Assembly (NCBI GenBank): GCA_003152695.1
Contig: PMAT01000080.1
Span: 1,473-65,472, forward strand
Source of the DNA: Acidobacteriaceae bacterium
Lineage (GTDB): Bacteria; Acidobacteriota; Terriglobia; Terriglobales; Acidobacteriaceae
Length of the DNA: 64,000 nucleotides
Direction: 5' to 3'
Positions 8,751 through 18,415 of this stretch are shown here, in pieces. The position numbers and the translations under genes were made by a program. A model generated the notes under the pieces. That model saw only the letters and a list, made by a program, of their open reading frames with translations, made no database searches and was not told the origin of the DNA. Numbering within the stretch: the first letter of the stretch is position 1; each line of letters begins with the position of its first letter.

Positions 8751-8849
8751 GCACTCAGCACTCAGCATTCAGAACCTGATGACCCTTGCGGATGGGCGAG
8801 GATAACGCTTTAGGTTAAATGGCTGAATGCTGAATGCTGAGTGCTGACG
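8751..8849. repeat. Inverted pair of heptad arrays filling a convergent gene gap
   Basis: Three units (GCACTCA twice, GCATTCA) at 8751-8771 and four units (GCTGAAT twice, GCTGAGT, GCTGACG) at 8822-8849 are reverse complements. The pair spans nearly the whole 103-base gap between the plus-strand dehydrogenase and minus-strand purQ, three bases from one stop and one base from the other. AACCT (8773) and AGGTT extend the possible stem. A bidirectional hairpin here could end both transcripts, but there is no T-run. Confidence 0.85.
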
Positions 8850-8850
8850 G

Positions 8851-9546
8851 CTATCTTTCCGCCATCGCCGAGACCAGCGAGTGAAAGATTTTTACCCCGT
8901 CGGTCATGCCGAGCTCCGGTTCGCTGGCGCGCTCCGGATGGGGCATCATGCCCAGCACATTGCGTCCCTCATTGCAGATGCCGGCAATGTTCTCCAGCGA
9001 TCCATTTGGATTGGCTTCGGCAGTAACTTCGCCGCCGGGAGTCGTGTAGCGGAAGATAATGCGGTCCTGATCTTTCAATTCGGCCAGAGTGGGTCCGTCG
9101 CAGAAGTAGTTGCCTTCCATGTGGCCGATGGGAATCTCCAGCACGTCACCCTTGATCAACTGCTGCGTATAGGGCGTGTTGGTGCTCTCCACGCGAATGT
9201 GCACCGGCTTGCAGACGTACTTCAATCCGGCATTGCGCAGCAGGGCTCCGGGTAACAATCCAGCTTCACACAAAATCTGAAATCCGTTGCAGATGCCCAG
9301 CACCAGCCCGCCATCGGCGGCGAATTTGCGCACCGACTCCATGACCGGAGAAAACTTAGCGATAGCGCCGGTGCGGAGATAGTCCCCGTAGGCGAAGCCA
9401 CCGGGTACGATGATGGCGTCGCAACCTTGGAGGTCGGGCGAGTCATGCCAGAGGAAGGTCACGGGCTGGCGGGCCACTTCCGAAATGGCCCAATAAGCAT
9501 CGTGGTCGCAATTGGAACCGGGGAAGATGATGACGCCAAATTTCAT
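8851..9546 (-). CDS. purQ: Phosphoribosylformylglycinamidine synthase subunit PurQ (glutaminase)
   Basis: Class I glutamine amidotransferase subunit of FGAM synthase, step four of purine biosynthesis. It supplies ammonia to PurL in the PurSQL complex. The 231-residue product starts [19 protein letters not shown] and has [17 protein letters not shown] near residue 50. The nucleophile cysteine is in [13 protein letters not shown] at about residue 87. The His/Glu pair is in MMPHPERA near residue 212. ATG 9546 begins the conserved sequence; a longer frame upstream lacks support. No purS or purL is adjacent, so the genes are dispersed. Confidence 0.96.
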   Translation of the reverse strand: MKFGVIIFPGSNCDHDAYWAISEVARQPVTFLWHDSPDLQGCDAIIVPGGFAYGDYLRTGAIAKFSPVMESVRKFAADGGLVLGICNGFQILCEAGLLPGALLRNAGLKYVCKPVHIRVESTNTPYTQQLIKGDVLEIPIGHMEGNYFCDGPTLAELKDQDRIIFRYTTPGGEVTAEANPNGSLENIAGICNEGRNVLGMMPHPERASEPELGMTDGVKIFHSLVSAMAER

Positions 9547-9629
9547 CGCGGCAAACGCTCCGAGGAAGGATAAATTTGAGTGTAGCATGGGTGCGAGACC
9601 GTCCCGGTTGGCCGAGCATCCAACCCATC

Positions 9630-10193
9630 ATGCAATTTTCCCGGCACATCGACATAACCGGAGGGGCGTTGCGCCGTTGGTTCGTCGCGCAATGCTATGA
9701 CTCGCTGGCGGTGGGCGCGCTGTGGTGGTTTGGACTCGATTACCTGCATGTGCCGTGGGCGCCGTTCTGGGCGATCCTCGCCGCCGGCCTGCAGTTCATT
9801 CCGCACTTCGGGCCGGTGATGGCATTCATGGGACCGGCACTGGTTGCATTGTTCGTCGGCGGCTTCACGCAGTTTCTGTATGTCCTCATTCTCTACGGAG
9901 TCATCATTGTGATTGATGGCTTGGTCTTGCAGCCGGTAATCATGCGCCGGACGGCCCGCGTGCCGATCTGGGCGTCGCTGATGGTTCCGATTTTGCTCAG
10001 CTTGATATTTGGGTTTTGGGGATTGCTGCTGGCTGCTCCGCTGCTGGCGGTCATCTTCGCTTACCGGAGGTACGGAAAACGAGCCGAACCACAGATCCCC
10101 CGGCAAACTCCTCCCGGACAGCCAATTACAGGGGGACGCTTGATTTATCCCGGAACCGCGGACGGAAGTACACCTCCTGACAGCATGCCATAG
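9630..10193 (+). CDS. Short AI-2E/PerM-type membrane protein (C-terminal half only)
   Basis: The 187-residue product matches only the C-terminal half of the AI-2E exporter/PerM permease family. It has GGALRRWFVAQ, then FWAILAAGLQFIPHFGPVMAF, a long hydrophobic VLILYGVIIVIDGLVLQPVIM, and GFWGLLLAAPLLAVIFAYRR. Family members are usually about 350 residues with eight spans; about 150 N-terminal residues and several spans are absent. No matching N-terminal coding sequence is visible upstream, where purQ starts divergently 83 bases away. It may be a shortened but stable variant or a truncated relic. The role is unknown. Confidence 0.65.
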   Translation: MQFSRHIDITGGALRRWFVAQCYDSLAVGALWWFGLDYLHVPWAPFWAILAAGLQFIPHFGPVMAFMGPALVALFVGGFTQFLYVLILYGVIIVIDGLVLQPVIMRRTARVPIWASLMVPILLSLIFGFWGLLLAAPLLAVIFAYRRYGKRAEPQIPRQTPPGQPITGGRLIYPGTADGSTPPDSMP

Positions 10194-10357
10194 TGCCGGA
10201 ATGCGGCGTAACGGCCCTTTCCCGAGGCTATGCCGGCGATTACCCCTACCGCGGCGACGTATTGCATTCGTGCCCGGTTTTCCACAGCCTGCCGTGCATA
10301 CAGGCACTGGCTGCAACGCATAAAATAGAAACTGCACAGCGAAGGTCCAGGCTCCGA

Positions 10358-13300
10358 ATGTCCCAATCGCAATTCGTACATCTCCATCTCCACACCGATT
10401 ACTCGATGCTGGACGGCGCTTGTAACATCGAGCGCCTGGTCAAGCGCGTCAAAGAACTCGACATGCCCGCCGTGGCCATGACCGACCACGGCAACATCTT
10501 CGGCGCCGTGGCATTCGTGAATGCCGCGAAGGAAGCAGGCGTGAAGCCGATCCTGGGCTGCGAGCTTTACATCTGCAAGAAGGAAGACCACCGCGCCTCG
10601 CCGGAGGGAGACAGCTATAACCACCTGGTCGTGCTGGCTGAGAATGACGAAGGCTATCGCAACCTGGTCAAGATTGTCTCCGAGGCGTCGCTGCATGGCT
10701 TTTACTACAAGCCCCGAATAAGCAAGAAATTCCTGGCCGAGCACTCCCGAGGGCTGATCGGCTTGTCCGCGTGTCTCAAGGGTGAAGTCGCCGAGAGCCT
10801 CACGGAAGGGAAGTACGACGCAGCTCGCGGAGCCGCGGTGACATTCCGCGACATTTTCGGCAAAGGAAATTTCTATCTCGAAATCCAGGACCAGGGACTG
10901 CCGGATGAAGCGCGCATCCAGTCCAACCTGCTGAAGCTGGAGAAGGAGCTCGACATCCCGCTGGTGGCGACCAACGACAGCCACTATCTCTGCGAGGACG
11001 ATTCCCACGCGCAGGACGTGATGCTCTGCATTCAGATGGGTAAAACCATCAACGACACCAATCGCCTGAAGTTCAGTGGCAACCAGTTTTACGTGAAGAG
11101 CGCCCGCGAGATGGAGAAGGTCTTCTCGGGATATGAGCACGTGCTGGCGCGGACGTTGGAGATCGCGGAACGCTGCAATGTCCGGCTGGAGAAAGTGCAC
11201 GACCCGTTTCCCAAGTTCGAGGTACCGGCGGGCTACTCGCTTCCCGATTACTTCGAGCACATCACGCGGCAAGGCTTCGCCAACCGGCTGAATATTCTGC
11301 GTGAACTCCAGGCGATGGGCCGCCTGAAGCATTCTCTGGAAGACTACGAGCAGCGCTTGTCACGCGAGATCAGCATCATCCGGCAAATGCAGTTCGCCGG
11401 CTACTTTCTCATCGTGTGGGACTTTATCCGCTACGCCAAAGAGCGCAACATTCCGGTCGGGCCGGGCCGCGGGTCGGCCGCAGGATCGTGCGTGGCCTAC
11501 GCTCTCGGCATCACCGACATTGATCCCCTGCAGAACGAGTTGCTGTTCGAACGCTTCCTCAATCCCGAGCGTATCAGCCTGCCCGACATCGATATTGACT
11601 TCTGCATGAACCGCCGCTCCGAGGTCATCGACTACGTCACCCAGAAGTACGGACGGGACAACGTGGCGCAGATCATCACCTTCGGGACCATGGCGGCCAA
11701 GGCCGCGATCAAAGATTCCGGCCGCGCCATGGACATTCCCTACGCCGAGGTGGATCGCATTGGGAAGATGATTCCCACCACGCTGAACATCACCATCGAC
11801 CAGGCATTGAAAGACTCGCCACCGCTGGCCGCCGCCTACCAGAACGAACCGCAGACCAAGGAACTGATTGACACGGCCAAGCGTCTTGAGGGCCTGGTGC
11901 GCAACGCAGGCGTGCACGCCGCCGGAGTGGTGATCTCGCCGCAGCCGCTGACCGACCTAGTTCCGCTGCATCGCACCAAGAACGACGAAATCGTCACCGC
12001 GTATGACATGAAGGCAGTCGAAAAGCTGGGCCTGCTGAAGATGGACTTCCTCGGGCTTACCACGCTCACCATCATTGACGACGCGCTGCGGCTCATTGAA
12101 CAGACGCGGGGCGAGCGGCTCGATCTGCAGAAGCTCGCATTAGACGACAAGCAGACTTACGAGCGTGTCTTCCACACCGGATTGACGTCGGGCGTATTCC
12201 AGTTTGAATCGCATGGCATGCGCGACGTGCTGCGCCGCTACAAGCCGACCTGCGTCGAAGATTTGACCGCGTTGAACTCGCTGTACCGTCCCGGGCCAAT
12301 CCAGGGCGGCATGATTGAAGACTTCGTCGAGCGCAAATGGGGACGCAAGAAAGTCGAATTCGACTTGCCTGAGTTGGAACCGCTGTTGAAAGAGACCTTC
12401 GGCGTCATCGTCTATCAGGAACAGGTGATGCAGATCGCCAATCGCCTGGCTGGCTACTCGCTGGGTGAGGCCGACCTGCTGCGTCGCGCTATGGGGAAAA
12501 AAGATCCCGAGGCGATGGCCAAGCAGCGCGAGCGGTTTGTCCGGGGCGCTACCGAGCGCGGCTTCCCGCCGAAAAAGATCGAAAAACTTTTCGACTTGAT
12601 GGAGCAGTTCGCCGGTTACGGTTTCAACAAATCGCATTCGGCTGCCTACGCGTTGCTTGCCTACCAGACTGCATTCCTCAAGACGCACTATCCGGTCGAG
12701 TTCATGGCGGCGCTGCTGACTTCCGTCTCTGGCAGCACCGACGACGTGGTGAAGTACATCAACGAATGCCGCGAAATGGGAATCGCGGTCGAGCCGCCCG
12801 ATGTCAACGTCAGCGACGCCTATTTCACGCCGCATGGCGAGGCCATTCGCTTCGGGCTGGCAGCGGTCAAGAATGTCGGCCACAACGCCATTGAGTCCAT
12901 CGTCGCGGCGCGCAAAGAGGCAGGCGAGTTTAAATCGATTTTTCAGTTTTGCGAAAAGGTCGATCTGCACCTGCTTAACAAGCGGGTGATGGAGTCGCTG
13001 ATCAAGAGCGGCGCGATGGACCGGCTCGGACGTCGCGCGCAGTTGATGGCCGTTGTTGACAATGCGATGGAGCACGCCCAGAAGACACAAAAAGATGCCG
13101 CCCTTGGCCAGCACGGCTTATTCGGCGTCTTCCAGCAGGACGATGCACCGCAAGCCGAGAAGCCGTTGCCCAACATTCCAGACTGGGATGAGCACCAGCG
13201 GCTGGGCCATGAAAAGGAAATCCTCGGCTTCTTCATTACCGGTCATCCGCTGGAGAAGTACCGTGAAAAGCTGCTCGACTTTAACGCTCTGTCCACCACC

Positions 13301-13834
13301 GAGGTTGCAGAGTTGAAATCCTCCACAGGCAGGGATGAGGTGTCGATCGGAGGCATCCTCAAGAACATTCGCGTGGCCAAGTCGAAGAAGGGCGATCTGT
13401 ACGCGCAAGGACAGCTCGAAGACATGAACGGATCGGTGGATATTCTTTGTTTCGCAGATGCCTACAAGCGGCTTGCGGACAAGCTGAAGCTCACGGTGCC
13501 AGTGCTGGCAAAAGGTAGAGTGCGGGTCGAAGACGGAAGCAACTCCAAGCTCATGATTGGCGACATCACTCCGTTGGAGCAGGCGCAGCCCAAGCTGCCG
13601 CAACATTTGCGCATCAAGATACCTGTCGAAGATATCTCGCCAACCGTGATCGACCAATTGCACACGCTTTGCCTGGAGCGGCGCGGCGCGGCGCGAGTGT
13701 TGTTCGATCTGGAACGCAAAGGCGACTTTACCGTGGTGATGGAGGCGGAAGGCTATAATGTGTTGCCGGATCGAGCCTTCATCCACCGGGTGGAAGAACT
13801 CTGCGGCCGCGGCAGCGTTCGGGTTGTTGACTGA
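10358..13834 (+). CDS. dnaE: DNA polymerase III alpha subunit
   Basis: Replicative C-family polymerase, 1158 residues, the normal length. The N-terminal PHP domain opens with FVHLHLHTDYSMLDGACN and AVAMTDHGNIFGAV. The palm has GPGRGSAAGS at about 368-377 and the catalytic aspartates in LPDIDIDF at about 408-415. The fingers carry SLYRPGPIQGGMIEDFVERK and GYGFNKSHSAAYALLAYQ. The C-terminal OB fold (EVSIGGILKNIRVAKSKKGDLYAQGQLED) is complete. ATG 10358 starts the conserved PHP region; the frame is open further upstream without conserved sequence. A TAAAAT box at about 10321 may be its -10 element. accA follows after five bases, so the two are probably co-transcribed. Confidence 0.97.
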   Translation: MSQSQFVHLHLHTDYSMLDGACNIERLVKRVKELDMPAVAMTDHGNIFGAVAFVNAAKEAGVKPILGCELYICKKEDHRASPEGDSYNHLVVLAENDEGYRNLVKIVSEASLHGFYYKPRISKKFLAEHSRGLIGLSACLKGEVAESLTEGKYDAARGAAVTFRDIFGKGNFYLEIQDQGLPDEARIQSNLLKLEKELDIPLVATNDSHYLCEDDSHAQDVMLCIQMGKTINDTNRLKFSGNQFYVKSAREMEKVFSGYEHVLARTLEIAERCNVRLEKVHDPFPKFEVPAGYSLPDYFEHITRQGFANRLNILRELQAMGRLKHSLEDYEQRLSREISIIRQMQFAGYFLIVWDFIRYAKERNIPVGPGRGSAAGSCVAYALGITDIDPLQNELLFERFLNPERISLPDIDIDFCMNRRSEVIDYVTQKYGRDNVAQIITFGTMAAKAAIKDSGRAMDIPYAEVDRIGKMIPTTLNITIDQALKDSPPLAAAYQNEPQTKELIDTAKRLEGLVRNAGVHAAGVVISPQPLTDLVPLHRTKNDEIVTAYDMKAVEKLGLLKMDFLGLTTLTIIDDALRLIEQTRGERLDLQKLALDDKQTYERVFHTGLTSGVFQFESHGMRDVLRRYKPTCVEDLTALNSLYRPGPIQGGMIEDFVERKWGRKKVEFDLPELEPLLKETFGVIVYQEQVMQIANRLAGYSLGEADLLRRAMGKKDPEAMAKQRERFVRGATERGFPPKKIEKLFDLMEQFAGYGFNKSHSAAYALLAYQTAFLKTHYPVEFMAALLTSVSGSTDDVVKYINECREMGIAVEPPDVNVSDAYFTPHGEAIRFGLAAVKNVGHNAIESIVAARKEAGEFKSIFQFCEKVDLHLLNKRVMESLIKSGAMDRLGRRAQLMAVVDNAMEHAQKTQKDAALGQHGLFGVFQQDDAPQAEKPLPNIPDWDEHQRLGHEKEILGFFITGHPLEKYREKLLDFNALSTTEVAELKSSTGRDEVSIGGILKNIRVAKSKKGDLYAQGQLEDMNGSVDILCFADAYKRLADKLKLTVPVLAKGRVRVEDGSNSKLMIGDITPLEQAQPKLPQHLRIKIPVEDISPTVIDQLHTLCLERRGAARVLFDLERKGDFTVVMEAEGYNVLPDRAFIHRVEELCGRGSVRVVD

Positions 13835-13839
13835 GTACG

Positions 13840-14958
<1,119 letters not shown>

Positions 14959-14992
14959 CAAGGCTGCGCACGCGCGAGTGTGGCATCTGTCT

Positions 14993-15034
14993 GTCATCGT
15001 GAGTGAGCGTAGCCAGCGAAGGACCCCTATACCT
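14993..15034. repeat. GTCAT-type dispersed repeat, copy 2
   Basis: GTCATCGTGAGTGAGCG, then AGCGAAGGACCCCTATA: the same ends as the copy at 61741 (reverse strand) and related to 7454, 30326 and 36931. It lies in the 174-base gap between accA and korA. Confidence 0.6.
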
Positions 15035-15081
15035 GCGAGAATCACAACAGGGCCCCATTTCCCGCCGCTTGCGCGCTGCCT

Positions 15082-15087
15082 TATAAT
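15082..15087 (+). promoter_or_regulatory. Candidate -10 box for korAB
   Basis: TATAAT about 45 bases before the korA start. The -35 region at 17-base spacing (15059-15064) is a poor match, so this is only a candidate. Confidence 0.35.
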
Positions 15088-15132
15088 GAAATGTTCGCCC
15101 ACTGCAACATCCTTCTCTAGTAAGGGGTATTG

Positions 15133-16971
15133 ATGGCCACAACTGAATTCGTAGTGCACGGCGCCGAGCATGGCGCCGTGCGTGAACCTGTCGTCAACGA
15201 CTTCAGCATCCAGGTTGCAACCGTAAACGGCTCGGGATCGCAGAGCGCCAACACCGTTCTGCTGCGCACCATTTTTCAGATGGGCGTCCCCGTGTCCGGC
15301 AAGAACATGTTCCCTTCGAACATCGCCGGCCTTCCCACCTGGTACACCATTCGCGCCAGCAAGAAGGGCTACATCGCGCGCAAGAAGGAAATCGATTTCC
15401 TCGTAGCGATGAATCCAGAGACCGCGCGCGAAGACACCATGTCGCTGGCATCGGGAGCAGCGGTGCTGTATGACGAGCCGCTGAAGCTGAATGAACTGCG
15501 CTCCGATGTCACGTTCTACGCCGTGCCCTACGACAAGATTTGCGCCGCGGTCTGCTCGGAGTCGAAGCTGCGCAAACTGGTCAAGAACATGATTTACGTC
15601 GGGGTGATGGCGCAGTTGCTCAGGCTCGACATGGCCGAAGTGGAAAAAGCGCTGCGCAAGCAGTTCGCCAAGAAGGTCAAGGCAGCCGACCTCAACTGGA
15701 ACGCCGCCAAGGCCGGTTACGATTACGCCGCGTCCTCGCTTACCAAGGCTGATCCGTTCACGGTTGAGCGCATGAACAAAACCGCGGGCATGATCATCAT
15801 CGACGGCAACGCCGCTGCGGCGCTGGGCTGCATGTTCGCAGGCGTTACCGTGGTCACGTGGTATCCGATCACACCTTCCTCGTCGCTCGTGGAAACCCTC
15901 ATTGATTACATGAAGGAATACCGAGTAGGAGACGATGGCAAGGCCACGTTTGCCATCGTCCAGGCAGAAGACGAACTTGCTGCCATCGGCATGGTCCTGG
16001 GCGCTGGATGGGCGGGAGCGCGATCCATGACCGCCACTGCCGGGCCGGGAATTTCGCTGATGGCGGAGTTCGCCGGCTTGGGCTACTACGTCGAGATTCC
16101 CGGCGTGATCTGGGACATCCAGCGCGTGGGTCCGTCCACTGGCCTGCCAACCCGCACCGCGCAGGGCGACATTGAGTTTGTGGCCAAGCTCTCGCACGGC
16201 GACACTTGTCATCCCATGTTGTTGCCATGCAGCGTGGCTGAGTGCTTCACCATGGCGAGTGACGCGTTCGATCTCACCGAGCAGTTGCAAACGCCGGTGT
16301 TCGTCATGTCCGATCTCGATCTCGGGATGAACAATTGGATGTCGGAGCCGTTTCAGTATCCCGACAAGCCGCAGAACCGCGGCAAGGTGCTGACCGCGGA
16401 AGAGCTGCAGCGTGTCGGTGGCTTCGCGCGATACAAGGACGTGGACGGCGACGGCATTGGCTACCGCACTCTGCCGGGAACCGATCATCCACAGGCGGCG
16501 TGGTTCGCGCGCGGCAGCGGACACAATGAGACCTCCGGCTACAGCGAACGGCCCGACGACTACGCCAACAACATGGACCGTCTGGCGCACAAGTTCGAGA
16601 CCGCGCGCACTCTGGTTCCCAAGCCGGAGATGGTGCGCAACGACGGCAACGAAGTCGGCATCATTGCGTATGGCACCTCGCATCACGCTGTCGTCGAGAC
16701 CCTCGATCAGTTGCAAAGCGAATACGGCGTGAAGGCCGATTATCTGCGCTTGCGCGCTTATCCCTTTACCAGCGAGACACACGACTTCGTGGCTGCGCAC
16801 AAGCGGATTTACATGATCGACCAGAACCGCGACGCGCAGATGTTGCAGTTGTTGAAGCTCGACATCGCGATCAAAGAGATCGGCAAGCTGCGCAGCGTTC
16901 GCCACTACAACGGATTGCCGATCGACGCGCGTTCCATCACCGACGACATCATTGTCCAGGAGGGCAAGTAA
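15133..16971 (+). CDS. korA: 2-oxoacid:ferredoxin oxidoreductase, fused gamma-alpha subunit (KorA-type)
   Basis: Large subunit of a CoA-acylating 2-oxoacid:acceptor oxidoreductase, most likely 2-oxoglutarate:ferredoxin. The N-terminal part (residues about 25-190) is a gamma domain, with VNGSGSQSANTVLLRTIFQMGVP and FPSNIAGLPTWYTIRASKKGY. The alpha/pyrimidine domain follows, with VTVVTWYPITPSSSLVETL, AEDELAAIGMVLGAGWAGARSMTATAGPGISLM and STGLPTRTAQGD. ATG 15133 is preferred to the TTG at 15130. The beta subunit starts directly after its stop codon. No ferredoxin gene is adjacent. Substrate preference is inferred from the gamma-alpha fusion type. Confidence 0.9.
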   Translation: MATTEFVVHGAEHGAVREPVVNDFSIQVATVNGSGSQSANTVLLRTIFQMGVPVSGKNMFPSNIAGLPTWYTIRASKKGYIARKKEIDFLVAMNPETAREDTMSLASGAAVLYDEPLKLNELRSDVTFYAVPYDKICAAVCSESKLRKLVKNMIYVGVMAQLLRLDMAEVEKALRKQFAKKVKAADLNWNAAKAGYDYAASSLTKADPFTVERMNKTAGMIIIDGNAAAALGCMFAGVTVVTWYPITPSSSLVETLIDYMKEYRVGDDGKATFAIVQAEDELAAIGMVLGAGWAGARSMTATAGPGISLMAEFAGLGYYVEIPGVIWDIQRVGPSTGLPTRTAQGDIEFVAKLSHGDTCHPMLLPCSVAECFTMASDAFDLTEQLQTPVFVMSDLDLGMNNWMSEPFQYPDKPQNRGKVLTAEELQRVGGFARYKDVDGDGIGYRTLPGTDHPQAAWFARGSGHNETSGYSERPDDYANNMDRLAHKFETARTLVPKPEMVRNDGNEVGIIAYGTSHHAVVETLDQLQSEYGVKADYLRLRAYPFTSETHDFVAAHKRIYMIDQNRDAQMLQLLKLDIAIKEIGKLRSVRHYNGLPIDARSITDDIIVQEGK

Positions 16972-18012
16972 ATGGCGACCACAGCCGCTCCACAGCCCAA
17001 GACCAACCGCATCGGACTCACCGTGCTCGATTATCGCGGCGGCAAGACCACGTTGTGCGCCGGATGTGGTCACAATGCCATCTCCGAACGCATCATCGAC
17101 GCCTTCTACGAGATGGGCATCGCGCCCGAACGTGTGGTCAAGATGTCGGGCATCGGCTGCTCGTCGAAGAGCCCGGCGTACTTCATGGGCCGCTCGCACA
17201 GCTTCAACTCGGTGCATGGCCGCATGCCGTCGGTGACGACCGGCGCAGTGCTGGCGAATGCCAAGATCGTCGCGCTGGGCGTCAGCGGCGATGGTGACAC
17301 GGCGTCCATCGGCATCGGCCAGTTCATGCACCTGATGCGCCGCAATCTGCCGATGATCTACATCATCGAAGACAACGGCGTCTATGGGCTCACCAAGGGG
17401 CAATTCTCGGCGACCGCCGATCTGGGCTCCAAGCTGAAGACCGGCGTCATCAACGATCTGCCGCCCATCGACACCTGCGCTCTGGCTATCATGCTGGGCG
17501 CAACCTTCGTGGGCCGCTCCTTCTCCGGCGACAAGCGCCAGTTGCACACCATGCTGAAAGCTGCGCTCGCGCATCGCGGCACCGTGATGCTCGACGTGAT
17601 CTCGCCTTGCACCACCTTCAACGATCACGAAGGCTCGACCAAGTCCTACAAATTCGTCAAAGACCACGAAGAGCCGTTGCACGATTTGAACTTCGTCCCG
17701 CACTTCAACGAAATTGACGTGGACTACGATCCTGGCACCTGCCTCAACGTCACCATGCACGATGGTTCCTCGCTCCATCTGCGCAAGCTGGAGGAGGACT
17801 ACGACCCCACCAACAAAACTGAGGCCGTGAAGCGCGTGATGCAGGCGCACGATGCCGAGGAAGTGCTGACCGGCGTGCTCTACCTGAACACCACCGCGCC
17901 CAACTTCATCGACATGATCAACATGACCGACCAGCCGCTGGCGACCTTGCCCGAGAGCGTCACTCGCCCCTCGCGTGCGGTGCTGGACGAGTGCATGGAA
18001 GCGCTGCGGTAG
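16972..18012 (+). CDS. korB: 2-oxoacid:ferredoxin oxidoreductase beta subunit (KorB-type, thiamine-PP and 4Fe-4S)
   Basis: Carries thiamine diphosphate and a 4Fe-4S cluster. Cluster cysteines are visible at 29 and 32 (LCAGCGHNAI), 63 (GIGCSSKS) and 213 (ISPCTTF). This is the same spacing as the four ligands of characterised two-subunit enzymes. The TPP motif is GDGDTASIGIGQFMH at about 106-120, ending in DNGVYGLTKGQ. It abuts korA with no spacer (TAA then ATG), so the pair is translated from one message. The C-terminus past residue 290 is longer than in the shortest homologues. Confidence 0.93.
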   Translation: MATTAAPQPKTNRIGLTVLDYRGGKTTLCAGCGHNAISERIIDAFYEMGIAPERVVKMSGIGCSSKSPAYFMGRSHSFNSVHGRMPSVTTGAVLANAKIVALGVSGDGDTASIGIGQFMHLMRRNLPMIYIIEDNGVYGLTKGQFSATADLGSKLKTGVINDLPPIDTCALAIMLGATFVGRSFSGDKRQLHTMLKAALAHRGTVMLDVISPCTTFNDHEGSTKSYKFVKDHEEPLHDLNFVPHFNEIDVDYDPGTCLNVTMHDGSSLHLRKLEEDYDPTNKTEAVKRVMQAHDAEEVLTGVLYLNTTAPNFIDMINMTDQPLATLPESVTRPSRAVLDECMEALR

Positions 18013-18064
18013 GGCTTTAGCAAGTGACGACTGGGGGAACAGCCAAGGCTCCAATCGTGGGATA

Positions 18065-18206
18065 CCCCCTCCCCCCGCGTTCTCGCAAAATATTGAAAAC
18101 ACAGGGCTGGCTCCAAGAATTCCTTGCAAAATATTGCATTCAGGGCGTTTACAGGCAAAATATTCAATCGCAAAGACTTACAGTCTGCTAGGAAGGGGTG
18201 GGAGGG
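18065..18206. repeat. GCAAAATATT repeat element with C-rich and G-rich ends
   Basis: Three copies of GCAAAATATT begin at 18085, 18126 and 18155. The second and third start 29 bases apart and both end in TTACAG. A C-rich tract at 18065-18076 and GGGGTGGGAGGG at 18195-18206 sit at the two ends and could pair. It occupies the gap after korB, facing the convergent alcohol dehydrogenase gene, and has no coding potential. It looks like a member of a dispersed family, but only one copy is in this window. Confidence 0.65.
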
Positions 18207-18276
18207 CCCTGGGGAAACGCGGTTTGGCAGTTCGAGCGTCGTCACGTGGCGTTACCAAACCCTTAACAGACACAAC

Positions 18277-18311
18277 AGGGCAGGAGCGCCGGGCGCGGCG
18301 AATCCTGCCCT
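18277..18311. repeat. Long-loop inverted repeat AGGGCAGGA / TCCTGCCCT
   Basis: A 9-bp perfect inverted repeat (18277-18285 and 18303-18311) encloses a GC-rich 17-base loop. It lies between convergent genes, with no T-run on either side. The rest of 18207-18415 shows nothing recognisable. Confidence 0.55.
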
Positions 18312-18415
18312 ACAGCCTGAGTATCGGTCTGCTCGGCAACGCCGTCAAGTTACGAAAGTAGCAATTGGCGCGCCCATGTTGCTCACAATCCCGGAACGGG
18401 AATCAGGGAATCCGC

